NCBI RefSeq assembly: GCF_026016465.1
Contig: NZ_CP100390.1
Span: 2,146,001 to 2,210,000, forward strand
Length of the DNA: 64,000 bases
Direction: 5' to 3'
From: Alkalimarinus alittae
GTDB lineage: Bacteria > Pseudomonadota > Gammaproteobacteria > Pseudomonadales > Oleiphilaceae
The notes under the pieces were generated by a model. It saw nothing but the letters and a program-made list of their open reading frames with translations, made no database searches and was not told the origin of the DNA. Position numbers and translations under genes: made by a program. Of the stretch, positions 37,278 through 45,684 are shown one piece after another. Within the stretch, counting starts at the first letter, position 1, and every line of letters starts with the position of its first letter.

Positions 37278-37661
37278 CTATGCATAGTAATCAATATTCG
37301 AAGCATCACCAATACCAAGCGGATCGGTAATTGTTTCATCATCCCATCGAGGCCCATTGCCTTGATACATAGGATTCATACCGTCTTCAAATCCAGCCAT
37401 AAGACACCACGCAGCAAAACCTACCGCCAGAATAGACATCGCCCAAACTGTAACAAGCGCCGACAAACAAAAGCAAAAAAGTGAACTTGGCTTACCGCTC
37501 CATAACCCTTTATACCCTGACATGAATGCAAGCATCAAAACAGGAACAAGGAGTATTAATGGATTGATAAAAAGCCCTGCAACCACTACAGCCAGAAACA
37601 AGAAGGTTAACGCTTTTTCGTTTGCTGCAATCGGAAGTAAAATCTTACCCATAACAACCAC
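37278..37661 (-). CDS. Island membrane protein (127 aa)
   Basis: Three to four hydrophobic helices (ALTFLFLAVVVAGLFINPLI, LVPVLMLAFMSGY, SLFCFCLSALVTVWAMSILA) followed by a soluble tail (NGPRWDDETITDPLGIGDAS). Met 4 (MGKILLP) is an alternative start. A fragment of a second copy survives at 14,386-14,532, so the gene belongs to a recurring mobile module. IS21 insertion has separated it from upstream genes and probably from its promoter. Confidence 0.6.
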   Translation of the reverse strand: MVVMGKILLPIAANEKALTFLFLAVVVAGLFINPLILLVPVLMLAFMSGYKGLWSGKPSSLFCFCLSALVTVWAMSILAVGFAAWCLMAGFEDGMNPMYQGNGPRWDDETITDPLGIGDASNIDYYA

Positions 37662-37947
37662 AGAAAAGAACGTAATCTAAGCCCAGGAAGCGTAACTCAG
37701 GGCGCAGGCAATTAGCGTTGCATATTCCGAATGATCATGATCACCCTCTACGATCCAAGTTGATCACCTTCTGCGATTGAACGTGATCGCTTCCTGCGAT
37801 CGATGATGATCACTTTTCGATAGTTATCGCAGAGAGTGATCAAGTTGTCGCAGACACCGATCACCTTCGACCGCAGACTCTTCCTACGCATTGATTTTAA
37901 TCGTTTTTAGTATTGTATTCTTAGTGCTTTTTGAGCCTGAGGGTACG

Positions 37948-39492
37948 ATGCCAAGCAAGAGATTACCAATGCGACAAATCAAAGATATTCTCCGCCTCAA
38001 ATTTGAAGCTAAATTGAGTCATAGAAAAATTGCCCGCTGCCTTAATATTGGCGTCGGCACGGTCTCTCTATATGCTCGTCGAGCCAACGAAGTCGGTCTT
38101 ACCTGGCCGCTACCGTCTGAGCTGAGTGAAAGTGAGTTGGAACAGCGCTTATTCCCAGAGCCTAAGATCAAAGATAGGCATGGCCGTGTTGAACCTGACT
38201 GTGCACAGATTCATCAAGAGCTTAAGCGTAAAGGCGTTACTAAGCAGTTGTTGTGGGAAGAGTATAAGCAAGCCTATGGCGATGCAGGCTACCAGTTTTC
38301 CCAATACTGTAATTACTATCGTCAATGGATCAAGAAACAACAACGCTCGATGCGTCATATCCATCAGGCAGGTGAAAAGCTGTTTGTTGATTACAGCGGG
38401 GCGACGGTTCCGATCGTCAATCCAAACTCTGGTGAAATACACCCAGCCCAGATCTTCGTTGCGACACTGGGTGCGAGCAACTATACCTTTGCCCTAGCTT
38501 CATGGTCGCAGCAAAAGGCTGACTGGATTGATGCGCACGTAAAAGCATTCGAGTTCTTTGGTGGTGTACCGGAGGTCGTGGTACCCGACCAGCTAAGAAG
38601 CGCTGTCAGTAAACCGTGCCGTTATGAGCCTGAAATAAACAGGAGCTATCAGCACCTGGCAACACACTACAAAACGGTAATTATCCCAGCCAGACCGCTA
38701 AAACCCAAAGATAAAGCCAAAGCAGAAAATGCAGTATTGATCGTACAGCGATGGATACTGGCACGACTGCGACACCAAACCTTCTTTACCCTCGCAGAGC
38801 TTAATCTCGCAATCAAAGCCCTGCTAGCTGACCTTAATCAGCGACCGTTTAAAAAACTGCCTGGTAGTCGGTTAAGTCAGTTCGAATTACTTGATAAACC
38901 AGCACTCAGACCGCTGCCCAGTACACGTTATGAATATACCGAATTTAAGCTCGCCAGAATTAACATCGATTATCATTTTGAATTTGATAAACACTTTTAC
39001 TCAGTCCCGCACCACTTAGTTAAACATGAGGTTGAAATACATGCGACACGCGAAGGTATTGCCGTGTTCTTCAAAGGGCAGCAGATCGCAAGGCATGGCC
39101 GAAGCCAGCGACCAGGAAGCTTTACGACAGAGGCAAATCATATGCCTCAAGCCCACCAACGACATAAGACATGGACTCCTGAGAGGTTAATGAACTGGGG
39201 GCGTCGTATCGGGGAATCAACACAACAGCTCGTTAAAGATATTATTGAGCAGAAACGCCATCCTGAGCAGGCGTATCGCGCATGTCTAGGCTTACTCAAC
39301 TTGTCAAAACAGTACACGCCCGCACGGCTAGAGGCAGCGTGTCAGCGAGCAATACATATTAAATCCCCTCGATTAAAAAGCGTTAAGTCGATCCTCGAAA
39401 GCAATATGGATCAGTTACCGTTACCTCTCAGTCCGAATCAACCCAGCACACCCAACCACCCGAATGTACGTGGATCAGATTACTACCACTAA
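37948..39492 (+). CDS. istA: IS21 transposase IstA
   Basis: 514 aa from ATG 37,948 (GAGGG upstream); the frame is open 57 bases further. HTH region SHRKIARCLNIGVGTVSLYA, then the DDE core with GEKLFVDYSGATVP (first Asp) and VVVPDQLRSAV (second Asp), and the Glu in KAKAENAVL. Carries the C-terminal beta-barrel-like domain. Overlapping region with istB is spaced normally. Confidence 0.92.
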   Translation: MPSKRLPMRQIKDILRLKFEAKLSHRKIARCLNIGVGTVSLYARRANEVGLTWPLPSELSESELEQRLFPEPKIKDRHGRVEPDCAQIHQELKRKGVTKQLLWEEYKQAYGDAGYQFSQYCNYYRQWIKKQQRSMRHIHQAGEKLFVDYSGATVPIVNPNSGEIHPAQIFVATLGASNYTFALASWSQQKADWIDAHVKAFEFFGGVPEVVVPDQLRSAVSKPCRYEPEINRSYQHLATHYKTVIIPARPLKPKDKAKAENAVLIVQRWILARLRHQTFFTLAELNLAIKALLADLNQRPFKKLPGSRLSQFELLDKPALRPLPSTRYEYTEFKLARINIDYHFEFDKHFYSVPHHLVKHEVEIHATREGIAVFFKGQQIARHGRSQRPGSFTTEANHMPQAHQRHKTWTPERLMNWGRRIGESTQQLVKDIIEQKRHPEQAYRACLGLLNLSKQYTPARLEAACQRAIHIKSPRLKSVKSILESNMDQLPLPLSPNQPSTPNHPNVRGSDYYH

Positions 39493-39523
39493 CCGATCAG
39501 ACACTCAGGAAAAGGAATCACTT

Positions 39524-40282
39524 ATGCTACAAATACAAAGCCTACAACAACTTCGTCAGCTGAAACTACTGGGGCTAGCAGATGCCTTAGAACAGCAGTT
39601 TAATCAACCCAATACCTATGATGGTCTCAGCTTCTCTGAGCGCATAGGGCTACTAATCCAATACGAGATGACGTATCGCAACGATAAGCGATTACAAAGG
39701 CTGTTAAAAGCAGCGCATCTAAAAGTTCCAGCCCGCTTAGAAGATGTTGATTACAGTCACCCCAGAGGCTTGGGCCAAAGCACCGTTGCAGGACTACAGA
39801 GCAATGAGTGGATCAAACGGCACCAGAACCTAGTGATTACAGGGCCAACAGGCTGCGGTAAAACCTATCTGGCTTGCGCCTTAGGTCATCACGCCTGTCA
39901 TCAAGGTTATCGAGTGCGTTACTTCAGGGCGAGTCGGTTGTTCGAACAGTTAACGATCTCACACGGAGACGGCAGTTATCTAAAGCTACTGGCCCAGATA
40001 GCGAAGATGGATTTACTCATTATTGACGACTGGGGGCTAGAGCCGCTAACTCAAAGTCAACGGAATGATCTGTTAGAGATTATGGAGGATAGGCACAATA
40101 GCAAATCGACCCTATTTACGAGTCAGCTACCGCTGACACAGTGGCATGATTTTATAGCTGACCCAACATTGGCTGACGCCATTTTGGATCGGCTATTACA
40201 CAATGCTCACAAGCTAAATCTGAAAGGAGAATCGATGAGAAAACTAATGACAACATTGACGGAAGATGATCACTTAAAGTAA
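39524..40282 (+). CDS. istB: IS21 helper ATPase IstB
   Basis: 252 aa from ATG 39,524 (AGGAAAAGGAATCACTT upstream). Walker A GPTGCGKTYLACALG, Walker B LLIIDDWGLEPL, sensor region TLFTSQLPLTQW. It stimulates IstA-mediated transposition. Intact. Confidence 0.93.
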   Translation: MLQIQSLQQLRQLKLLGLADALEQQFNQPNTYDGLSFSERIGLLIQYEMTYRNDKRLQRLLKAAHLKVPARLEDVDYSHPRGLGQSTVAGLQSNEWIKRHQNLVITGPTGCGKTYLACALGHHACHQGYRVRYFRASRLFEQLTISHGDGSYLKLLAQIAKMDLLIIDDWGLEPLTQSQRNDLLEIMEDRHNSKSTLFTSQLPLTQWHDFIADPTLADAILDRLLHNAHKLNLKGESMRKLMTTLTEDDHLK

Positions 40283-40361
40283 AAAGTAAGTTCGTAATGC
40301 TTAGGAAGAAAAAGTGATCATCATCGATCGCAGAGAGTGATCATCTTCAGCGGAATACGCA

Positions 40362-40399
40362 AGCGTAGCGCCAACAAAAATAAAGCCCTTCATCACCAT
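40362..40399 (-). pseudogene. 25-codon membrane microprotein gene split by IS21
   Basis: Minus-strand ATG 40,399 reads MVMKGFIFVGATL to the IS edge; joining across the element (using one target copy) with 37,677-37,718 continues IACALSYASWA and stop, giving exactly 25 codons. The ATG overlaps the stop of the small gene upstream (ATGGTGA). This restores a hydrophobic microprotein. Confidence 0.45.
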
Positions 40400-40577
40400 A
40401 TAAAAAGTTCTTTATGTTCTCCTTTCTGTACGTCTACGTTCAGGGCTATTAATGCAAAAAAACCTACGGTGTACAGCACGAAGAGCAAGACCGCCACCCC
40501 CCTAACAGGCCGAACATTTTAAGCTGGCCTCTAAATAAGTTTATATTCATAGATTTTGTAGAAATAAATTTTTTCAT
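40393..40577 (-). pseudogene. Small membrane protein with a G6-tract frameshift
   Basis: ATG 40,577 (GGTGGAGC upstream) reads MKKFISTKSMNINLFRGQLK-MFGLLGG, then a run of six G shifts the frame and a stop follows. With seven G the reading is LLGGVAVLLFVLYTVGFFAL-IALNVDVQKGEHKELFIW, a natural single-helix membrane protein. The run could be a phase-variable tract, a mutation or a sequencing error. Confidence 0.45.
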
Positions 40578-40650
40578 ATTTTGCTCCACCTAAATTCGTT
40601 ATATAGGTTAAGTATCTCACGTTTTGAAATTACGCAAGCACTGACAAAAT

Positions 40651-40668
40651 TTATTCTCATGTGAATAA
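40651..40668. promoter_or_regulatory. Palindromic operator-like site (copy 5)
   Basis: TTATTCTCATGTGAATAA, one mismatch in symmetry; 74 bases upstream of the small membrane gene start at 40,577. Confidence 0.55.
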
Positions 40669-40708
40669 ATTGGATCAAGCTAGATACGGAAAAATCAATC
40701 ATAAAGCT

Positions 40709-40726
40709 TATTCCGATGAGAATAGG
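40709..40726. promoter_or_regulatory. Degenerate palindromic site (copy 6)
   Basis: TTATTCCGATGAGAATAG, three differences from the consensus, 40 bases from copy 5; the pair spacing resembles a two-site operator. Confidence 0.4.
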
Positions 40727-40918
40727 TTTATTAATAAGAGTCATCTCATAAATACGAAATAGCGCAACCTGCTACAAAGCGAATATCGTTATAGTATTAG
40801 ATAGCTAAAATTTAAACAGGTAATTGCCATTAAAAATGTAACTGTATGTTAGCGAGCCGCTTAAGCAAAAAAACTCCTGATATTAAGCCGTACAGGACAC
40901 CCTGCACGGCAACTACAA

Positions 40919-41194
40919 TCAACCTAACATGTCATCCACAAGCGATGGCAGATCGCCTTGTCCTAATTCATCAAACGCTTTGCGAGTATCTGCTTCTGGC
41001 TCGCCACTCTGTTTGCTCTGACACCGAACTTGATGGGCGGCAGAAGGGGGAGAGTTACCCCCACTAATTAGCGTTAGCGCGTACTCCGCTAAAAAACGAA
41101 GTCTGTCACTTCTGGCTGCCGAGGACGACAAACTGTTCAAGTCATCGTGCAGAAGCGGGGTGCCTTCACTAATAGATATTCGTATGCGCATCAC
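40919..41194 (-). CDS. Small ParR-like partner protein 2
   Basis: 91 aa: MRIRISISEGTPLLHDDLNS...RSDRLRFLAEYALTLISG. It is clearly paralogous to the upstream 90-aa protein (MRLRVSVGDATPLLKEELDN...ERCRFLAELALTMLS). Both could be ribbon-helix-helix centromere-binding adaptors for the ParM-like filament. It overlaps the upstream stop by 4 bases (ATGA-type), so the three genes form one tightly coupled operon. The C-terminal tail (DELGQGDLPSLVDDMLG) is acidic and might contact ParM. Confidence 0.6.
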   Translation of the reverse strand: MMRIRISISEGTPLLHDDLNSLSSSAARSDRLRFLAEYALTLISGGNSPPSAAHQVRCQSKQSGEPEADTRKAFDELGQGDLPSLVDDMLG

Positions 41195-41463
41195 AGTTTC
41201 CTCTTAATCGTGCCAGTGTGGTTAAGCAACCCTTGTACGGATGCTTTTAATTTGACAGCATCATTACAGCCATAAGGTGATTTTTTTTTAGATGCATCGG
41301 CGTCAATAATTGGCAGGTGGTCGATGTTGGCAGTGCTAAGCATTGTGAGCGCCAGCTCCGCAAGAAATCGGCAACGCTCACCTTTATAGCCTCCACCCTC
41401 GATGTTATCTAACTCTTCTTTAAGAAGAGGTGTTGCATCCCCTACCGATACTCTTAACCTCAT
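41191..41463 (-). CDS. Small ParR-like partner protein 1
   Basis: 90 aa with an N-terminal strand-helix pattern (MRLRVSVGDATPLLKEELDN) and RCRFLAELALTMLSTANIDH. It begins 4 bases before the end of the ParM-like gene and ends 4 bases into the next gene. Same family as 40,919-41,194; two copies in tandem suggest duplication. Confidence 0.6.
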   Translation of the reverse strand: MRLRVSVGDATPLLKEELDNIEGGGYKGERCRFLAELALTMLSTANIDHLPIIDADASKKKSPYGCNDAVKLKASVQGLLNHTGTIKRKL

Positions 41464-42161
41464 AATACCTCCCCCCCATGCGGGAAAGTTGTGGTGTTTT
41501 GCCTAGACAATATACGTCTACCAGCCAAAAAGAACTCCAAGTCATTGCAAACCACAGGAGTTTTTGAAATTAAGATTCTCGCAGTCTGAAACGACTCTCT
41601 GGCAACCTCCTCAAACGCCTTAGCTCCGCCCCCGATTAGCATCAAAACACCACAGTACGCCCCTGATTCAGACCTAGTGGCGGTTCTTAAGCTGGTAATA
41701 GTAGATGATGTTACAGCTTCATAACCGGCAACCAGATGGTCTTCTAATAATACTTTCTGGCCAGCAGCATAAATATGTTCGCCGCCCTCTCGAACAGCAA
41801 ACTCAATATCATCGATAGGAAGGGTTGTGCGACACTCTTTCCCAATACTCTTACTGACGGCATCTAAATATCGAGACATAGCATCAAGCGATGTACCAGA
41901 AGAGCTGTCTTCTTGTCTGCCTTTTTTCAACGTAATCCAGCCAGTAGAGAAAAAGCCTGGGTCAAGAATAATTGCCCGGCCATGTGTCACTTGATCCAGT
42001 AAGTCGTCGTCATTATTACCCATCAGACTTCTTGAAAGCTTTCTTAGCGGTGCTGTTTCAGCGGGTTTTATTACTGTGACCGCCTCATTAATAGGGCGGA
42101 ATGGACCACCGTAGACCGCTTTAAAATTGCTGTAACCAATATCCAACCCAAGTACGAACAT
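41460..42161 (-). CDS. parM: ParM/StbA-like actin-type partition protein, internally shortened
   Basis: 233 aa. Starts FVLGLDIGYSNFKAVYG (phosphate-1 motif of actin-like ATPases) and contains IILDPGFFSTGWI (phosphate-2) and VLMLIGGGAKAFEEVA (adenosine motif). Members of the family are usually 320-340 aa; here about 90-100 residues appear to be missing between residue 30 and the segment VIKPAETAPLRKL, which in the family follows subdomain IB. So polymerisation may be lost or altered. First gene of the three-gene operon; a 133-bp repeat array begins 300 bases upstream and could be the centromere. Confidence 0.75.
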   Translation of the reverse strand: MFVLGLDIGYSNFKAVYGGPFRPINEAVTVIKPAETAPLRKLSRSLMGNNDDDLLDQVTHGRAIILDPGFFSTGWITLKKGRQEDSSSGTSLDAMSRYLDAVSKSIGKECRTTLPIDDIEFAVREGGEHIYAAGQKVLLEDHLVAGYEAVTSSTITSLRTATRSESGAYCGVLMLIGGGAKAFEEVARESFQTARILISKTPVVCNDLEFFLAGRRILSRQNTTTFPHGGEVL

Positions 42162-42463
42162 TTAAACCACCTTTTAGCTAATAATTATCAGAAAAATCAT
42201 TCTGTATGGGTTAATACTGATCCTTTATGAAGTGCAAAAAGGGTCGAGTTGTTGTGTTTTTTTGGGCAGAGGGCAGAGGGCAGAAAAGGCCGGAAAAGGG
42301 CTACGCAAAAACCTGATTTTGAGTTGAAGAGAGGTAAGGGGAGGTGGACGGCCACATAAGGCCGAAAAAGGGCTTCCGAGGTTGCAAGCTCTGAATATAG
42401 TGTTTTTTTCTCCTCGCACAGAGACCGTCAACAGGTAAATAGTTGCCATCAATACAGCGAAAG

Positions 42464-43030
42464 TCCGTAACGGGTATCGTATGCCTGTTTGCCGTAATAA
42501 ATATGGTAAGTGAGTGTGGTAGGTAGCCATAAAGGTAATATCACGAGAAAGTGTTCTGAACGCAAATGCAAGTATCACCACTAAAAACCTTCGAATTCCG
42601 TAACGGGTATCGTATGCCTGTTTGCCTTGATAAATATGGTAAGTGAGTTTGGTTGACAGCCATAAAGGAAATTTCCTCAAACACCGCCTAAAACGTAAAT
42701 GCAAGCATCCACACAAAAAACCTTCGAATTCCGTAACGGGTATCGTATACCTGTTTACCTAAATAAATATGGTAAGTGAGTTTGGCAGGTAGCCATAAAG
42801 GTAGTTTCACGAGAAAGCATTCTGAACGCAAACGCAAGAACCTACACAAAAAACTTTCGAATTCCGTAACGGGTATCGTATGTCTGTTTGCCTTAATAAA
42901 TATGGTCAATGAACGTGGCAGATAGCCATAAAGGTAATAAATGGTAAAAATAAAAAGTTGAGAGGATATTAGTATAAAAAAAGCAGATGATTACACAAAA
43001 AACCTTCGAATTCCGTAACGGGTATAGGTA
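42464..43030. repeat. 133-bp direct repeat array (four full units plus a partial fifth)
   Basis: The core TCCGTAACGGGTATCGTAT begins at 42,464, 42,597, 42,730, 42,863 and, shortened, 43,012, i.e. spacings 133, 133, 133 and 149. Each unit also contains ATAAATATGGTAAGTGAGT, AGCCATAAAGG and AAACCTTCGAAT. The array lies between the ParM-like operon (start 42,161, minus) and a mobI-like gene (43,203, plus). It could be a centromere, a replication origin or part of oriT. Long minus-strand frames across it are by-products of the repeat. Confidence 0.85.
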
Positions 43031-43033
43031 GGT

Positions 43034-43113
43034 AAAAAACCTTAAACTATTCATTTGGTAAGCTGGATTTTTTTTTCGTTATGGCAGGTCTATTTCCAAT
43101 AAAAAGCAGTAAC
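43034..43113 (+). promoter_or_regulatory. Conserved upstream region of mobI-like gene 2
   Basis: Homologous to 32,971-33,050, in the same position before the mobI-like gene. Candidate oriT or promoter. Confidence 0.45.
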
Positions 43114-43202
43114 TCCACCCTGATAGCAGTGGGGCTTGTGTCACTATTCACTGTATTGGTAATGCAAACCGAATGAGATTAATGAAACGGCAGGGTGAAA
43201 CA

Positions 43203-43788
43203 ATGCTTACAAAAATAGAGGATGTAGTAGATTGTTCTTGCAGCAGAATCAGAACGACTTGAGATTGTGGCTGATATAATTGCTGACGAATTTTGGGAGA
43301 AGAATGAGGCGCATAGGAATGATAAACACAAATGGGAAAAAGGGACGATAGGGGTTCGAATAAGACGGTTAAATAAATGGCTTCATATATGCTGGTTCAA
43401 GAATAAGTTTTACAAGCACAAAGGAAGTCAAAAAATGCAGTTGCAGGACTTGCCTAGAAACAAAAACGTAATGCGATACAGGCCAAGTTTATTGCCATCA
43501 CCGACGAGCTGGGAGAAGCAGGCATTCATAGAAGCAGAGGAGCAGTTTGAGTCGATAAGGAAAGCTCAGAGTTATCTGAAGGAGATAGATTCGATCAAGC
43601 TCAAGTACCTGAAAGAGATCAAGCACCTCACAGGCGAGCGTGAGATGGCTAGATGTAAAGAAGCGATCAAAAAGAAGAACGAAGCATGGTCAAGTATCGA
43701 GATAGATTCAATGCGAAATTATGTTGATAATGCTGACGATGATTTGATTGCAGCGAAGATCGCAGCTGAAGAAGGCTGCGTAGCTTAA
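43203..43788 (+). pseudogene. MobI-like conjugative transfer protein, copy 2, 5' frameshift
   Basis: ATG 43,203 reads MLTKIEDVVD and then stops matching; dropping one base restores VLAAESERLEIVADIIADEF-W, collinear with copy 1 (NVLAEESRQLEIVADSIADE-F-W). The remaining frame (open from GTG 43,267) is intact and reads GTIGVRIRRLNKWLHICWFK. About half of the residues match copy 1. Because the frameshift is near the start, a shorter protein from the GTG could still be made, without about 20 residues. Confidence 0.6.
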
Positions 43789-44007
43789 ATCTTTTTGTGG
43801 TTTCGGGGTGACTGTACCTGAGGTTCACAGAGAAGCGTTACTTAGTTTGTATTGTTAGCACCAATCTCCAAGCTGGCTGTTATCCTGGGTAAACTCTCAC
43901 GACGGTTTCAACACAACAGCACCCTCTCAAGCTCCGAAGTATTGCCATTATATTTCGCTAATTCGCTAATTCGCTAAATAGCGATCACCTGTAGTATCGA
44001 TAAGGGT

Positions 44008-44143
44008 GTGGAAAGCGTGAGTGACTTGGTGAGGTAACCGTGAGGGACTGGGTGGAGAAAGCGTGAGTGACTGGGTGAGGTAACCGTGAGGGACTGGGTG
44101 GAGAAAGCAGGGGGGGCTTGGTGGATAAAGTGTGAGTGACCGA
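44008..44143. repeat. 23-bp tandem repeats, six units
   Basis: Alternating units GTGGAGAAAGCGTGAGTGAC-TGG and GTGAGGTAACCGTGAGGGAC-TGG, the first one two bases short and the last two diverged. Perfect 46-bp higher-order period in the middle. Lies in a 480-base gene-free stretch between mobI-like copy 2 and a secreted-protein remnant. Confidence 0.8.
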
Positions 44144-44275
44144 CACGTAACTTATTGATTATTAGTCTATGTTTGAAATTTATTTGAGTGGTTTTTTAGA
44201 TTATTTGCAGTTGTTTTAGGTTGGATATCATTTTTTAACTAATTTTGACGTTTAAAAATTAGGTAACGTAATACA

Positions 44276-44670
44276 ATGAGAAGTATCGCGATAACAAAAG
44301 GATTACCAATAGCTCTATCGGTTCTTTTTTCAGTGGCATCTCAAGCAGTTCCTCAGCTATGCCGATCATGTGGAGCACCTGAAGTCTCTGAATGTAGCGG
44401 CATCCCAATGGATAGAATTCAGAAATAGACTGGCAAAAAATCGACCTTGAGGAATGGATTGGCATACTAGCACAAAACGATGTGTTGCCCTCTATGGATG
44501 ATATAAATATGGACTTTTTGACGGGAGAGGGTAGCTCGCTCAATGCTACAGGTGATCGACTCGATGCCATTGAGAGAACAGAGCTAAGAATGGAAGGCAA
44601 CCGAATTGACGATATCAGGCATCAATTCAGCAACGAATATAATGGGTATAAAGGTCAGCCAATCCCATAA
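44276..44670 (+). pseudogene. Secreted Cys-containing protein with an A-tract frameshift
   Basis: ATG 44,276 reads MRSIAITKGLPIALSVLFSV-ASQAVPQ (signal peptide) then LCRSCGAPEVSECSGIPMDR-IQK and stops. One extra A in the AAA run would continue IDWQKIDLEEWIGILAQNDV-LPSMDDINMDFL to the stop at 44,670. The joined protein is about 131 aa and periplasmic. Family unknown; the next gene is a lipoprotein, so both may belong to an envelope module of a transfer system. Confidence 0.5.
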
Positions 44671-44743
44671 AGCAAGAGTTGCGTTTTTAAAAACTATGGC
44701 ACTATAGAAATATACAGAACGTAATTAATTCAGAGGAACCACC

Positions 44744-45547
44744 ATGAAATCTACAATTTTAAAAGCACTACTTATAGTTACTGCGGGAGCGCAAATGACA
44801 GGTTGTGCCACTTCTATTGCAAAGCAAGAATATCAGTCTGTGGGCGGCTTTGGTGTGTACGACACATCTCGCAAAATGGAAATCAAGAAACGACCAGTAA
44901 GGGATGGAAACCTCTTTTCAGGCTTGGCTCTTATGGCTATTTCAGGCGGAACGGCTGGCCTTGATTCAGCACTAACAAATGCAGGGCTTTATTATTATGG
45001 AGATAAGACGCTTGATGAAAGGCATTCTGCATGGAATTATGTCCCTGGCGAAGTCGATGAAAGTTTAGATCGGGCAGACTATAACACCTATAAACACTTC
45101 ACGGAGGTCACTCGAACTCTTTGGAATCAGGCTGTCAAAGATACGGCTAAAGAATACGACCTTGAGATAGTGGAGACCTCAACGATACCTTTAGAAAGAG
45201 GCAACATGGACATTCATGTTCTGCACAACCCTGATATGGGGTGTGACTCTAATTCTAAGCGGAACCATTGCACGGTGGTTGTGCAGCCAGGCGTACACTC
45301 CACATCAAGTAGAAAGGGCTTTGTTAGCCCTACTATTGAAGGCGAGAATTACCCTCAACTGAAGATCAACTCCCGCTTTGATGGAAAACTCAACCAGCTT
45401 GAGCTGTATAAAGCTCTTTCAACCAAGCTACCCAATACATACATATTTTTATCAGCCGATGAACGTGTTTGGCTAGGAAATCAAATGGCACTAACTAGGC
45501 CTGTTATAGTTCATCAAGGTGAAATAATGGAATTCAAAAAGCCCTAA
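44744..45547 (+). CDS. Lipoprotein of unknown function (267 aa)
   Basis: ATG behind AGAGGAACCACC. MKSTILKALLIVTAGAQMTG-C has a lipobox (MTGC). The mature part contains a glycine-rich turn (LALMAISGGTAGLDSALTNA), two Cys (MGCDSNSKRNHC) and an extended beta-rich C-terminus. No family recognised. Follows the frameshifted secreted gene by 73 bases. Confidence 0.7.
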   Translation: MKSTILKALLIVTAGAQMTGCATSIAKQEYQSVGGFGVYDTSRKMEIKKRPVRDGNLFSGLALMAISGGTAGLDSALTNAGLYYYGDKTLDERHSAWNYVPGEVDESLDRADYNTYKHFTEVTRTLWNQAVKDTAKEYDLEIVETSTIPLERGNMDIHVLHNPDMGCDSNSKRNHCTVVVQPGVHSTSSRKGFVSPTIEGENYPQLKINSRFDGKLNQLELYKALSTKLPNTYIFLSADERVWLGNQMALTRPVIVHQGEIMEFKKP

Positions 45548-45567
45548 ACCTACACAGACTCACAAAA

Positions 45568-45587
45568 AAACCGCTTAGCTGCGGGTT
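45568..45587 (-). terminator. Terminator hairpin 1
   Basis: AAACCGC TTAGCT GCGGGTTT; T-run on the minus strand (GCGGTTTTTTTG). One of two nearly identical tandem terminators. Confidence 0.65.
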
Positions 45588-45643
45588 TGTTCGTTCTGGA
45601 CTTTCTTTATTAATCATATAACCCCTCGCTACAGGCATAAAAA

Positions 45644-45663
45644 AACCCGCTTAGTTGCGGGTT
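45644..45663 (-). terminator. Terminator hairpin 2
   Basis: AACCCGC TTAGTT GCGGGTT followed on the minus strand by TTTTTTTATG, 20 bases downstream of the stop of the 45,685 gene. Confidence 0.85.
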
Positions 45664-45684
45664 ATTTCGTTGTGCGCTTGGTGT

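Larger units (their letters stand above)
37719..40361 (+). mobile_element. IS21-family insertion sequence with 5-bp target duplication
   Basis: Ends TGCATATTCCG (37,719) and CGGAATACGCA (to 40,361) form the outer inverted repeat. The direct repeat AGCGT occurs at 37,714-37,718 and 40,362-40,366. Both ends carry multiple GATCAC/GTGATC and GCGAT blocks typical of IS21 transposase-binding repeats. istA and istB are intact. The clean duplication implies recent insertion. Confidence 0.92.

Noticed and set aside
37731-37880. CRISPR-like array from repeated GATCAC/GCGATC blocks
   Set aside because: The repeats are short, irregular and lie inside the left end of IS21; they fit transposase-binding repeats.
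42225-42909. Two overlapping minus-strand frames of 163 and 73 codons
   Set aside because: Both run through the 133-bp repeats and their residues simply repeat with the DNA period; they are by-products of the array.
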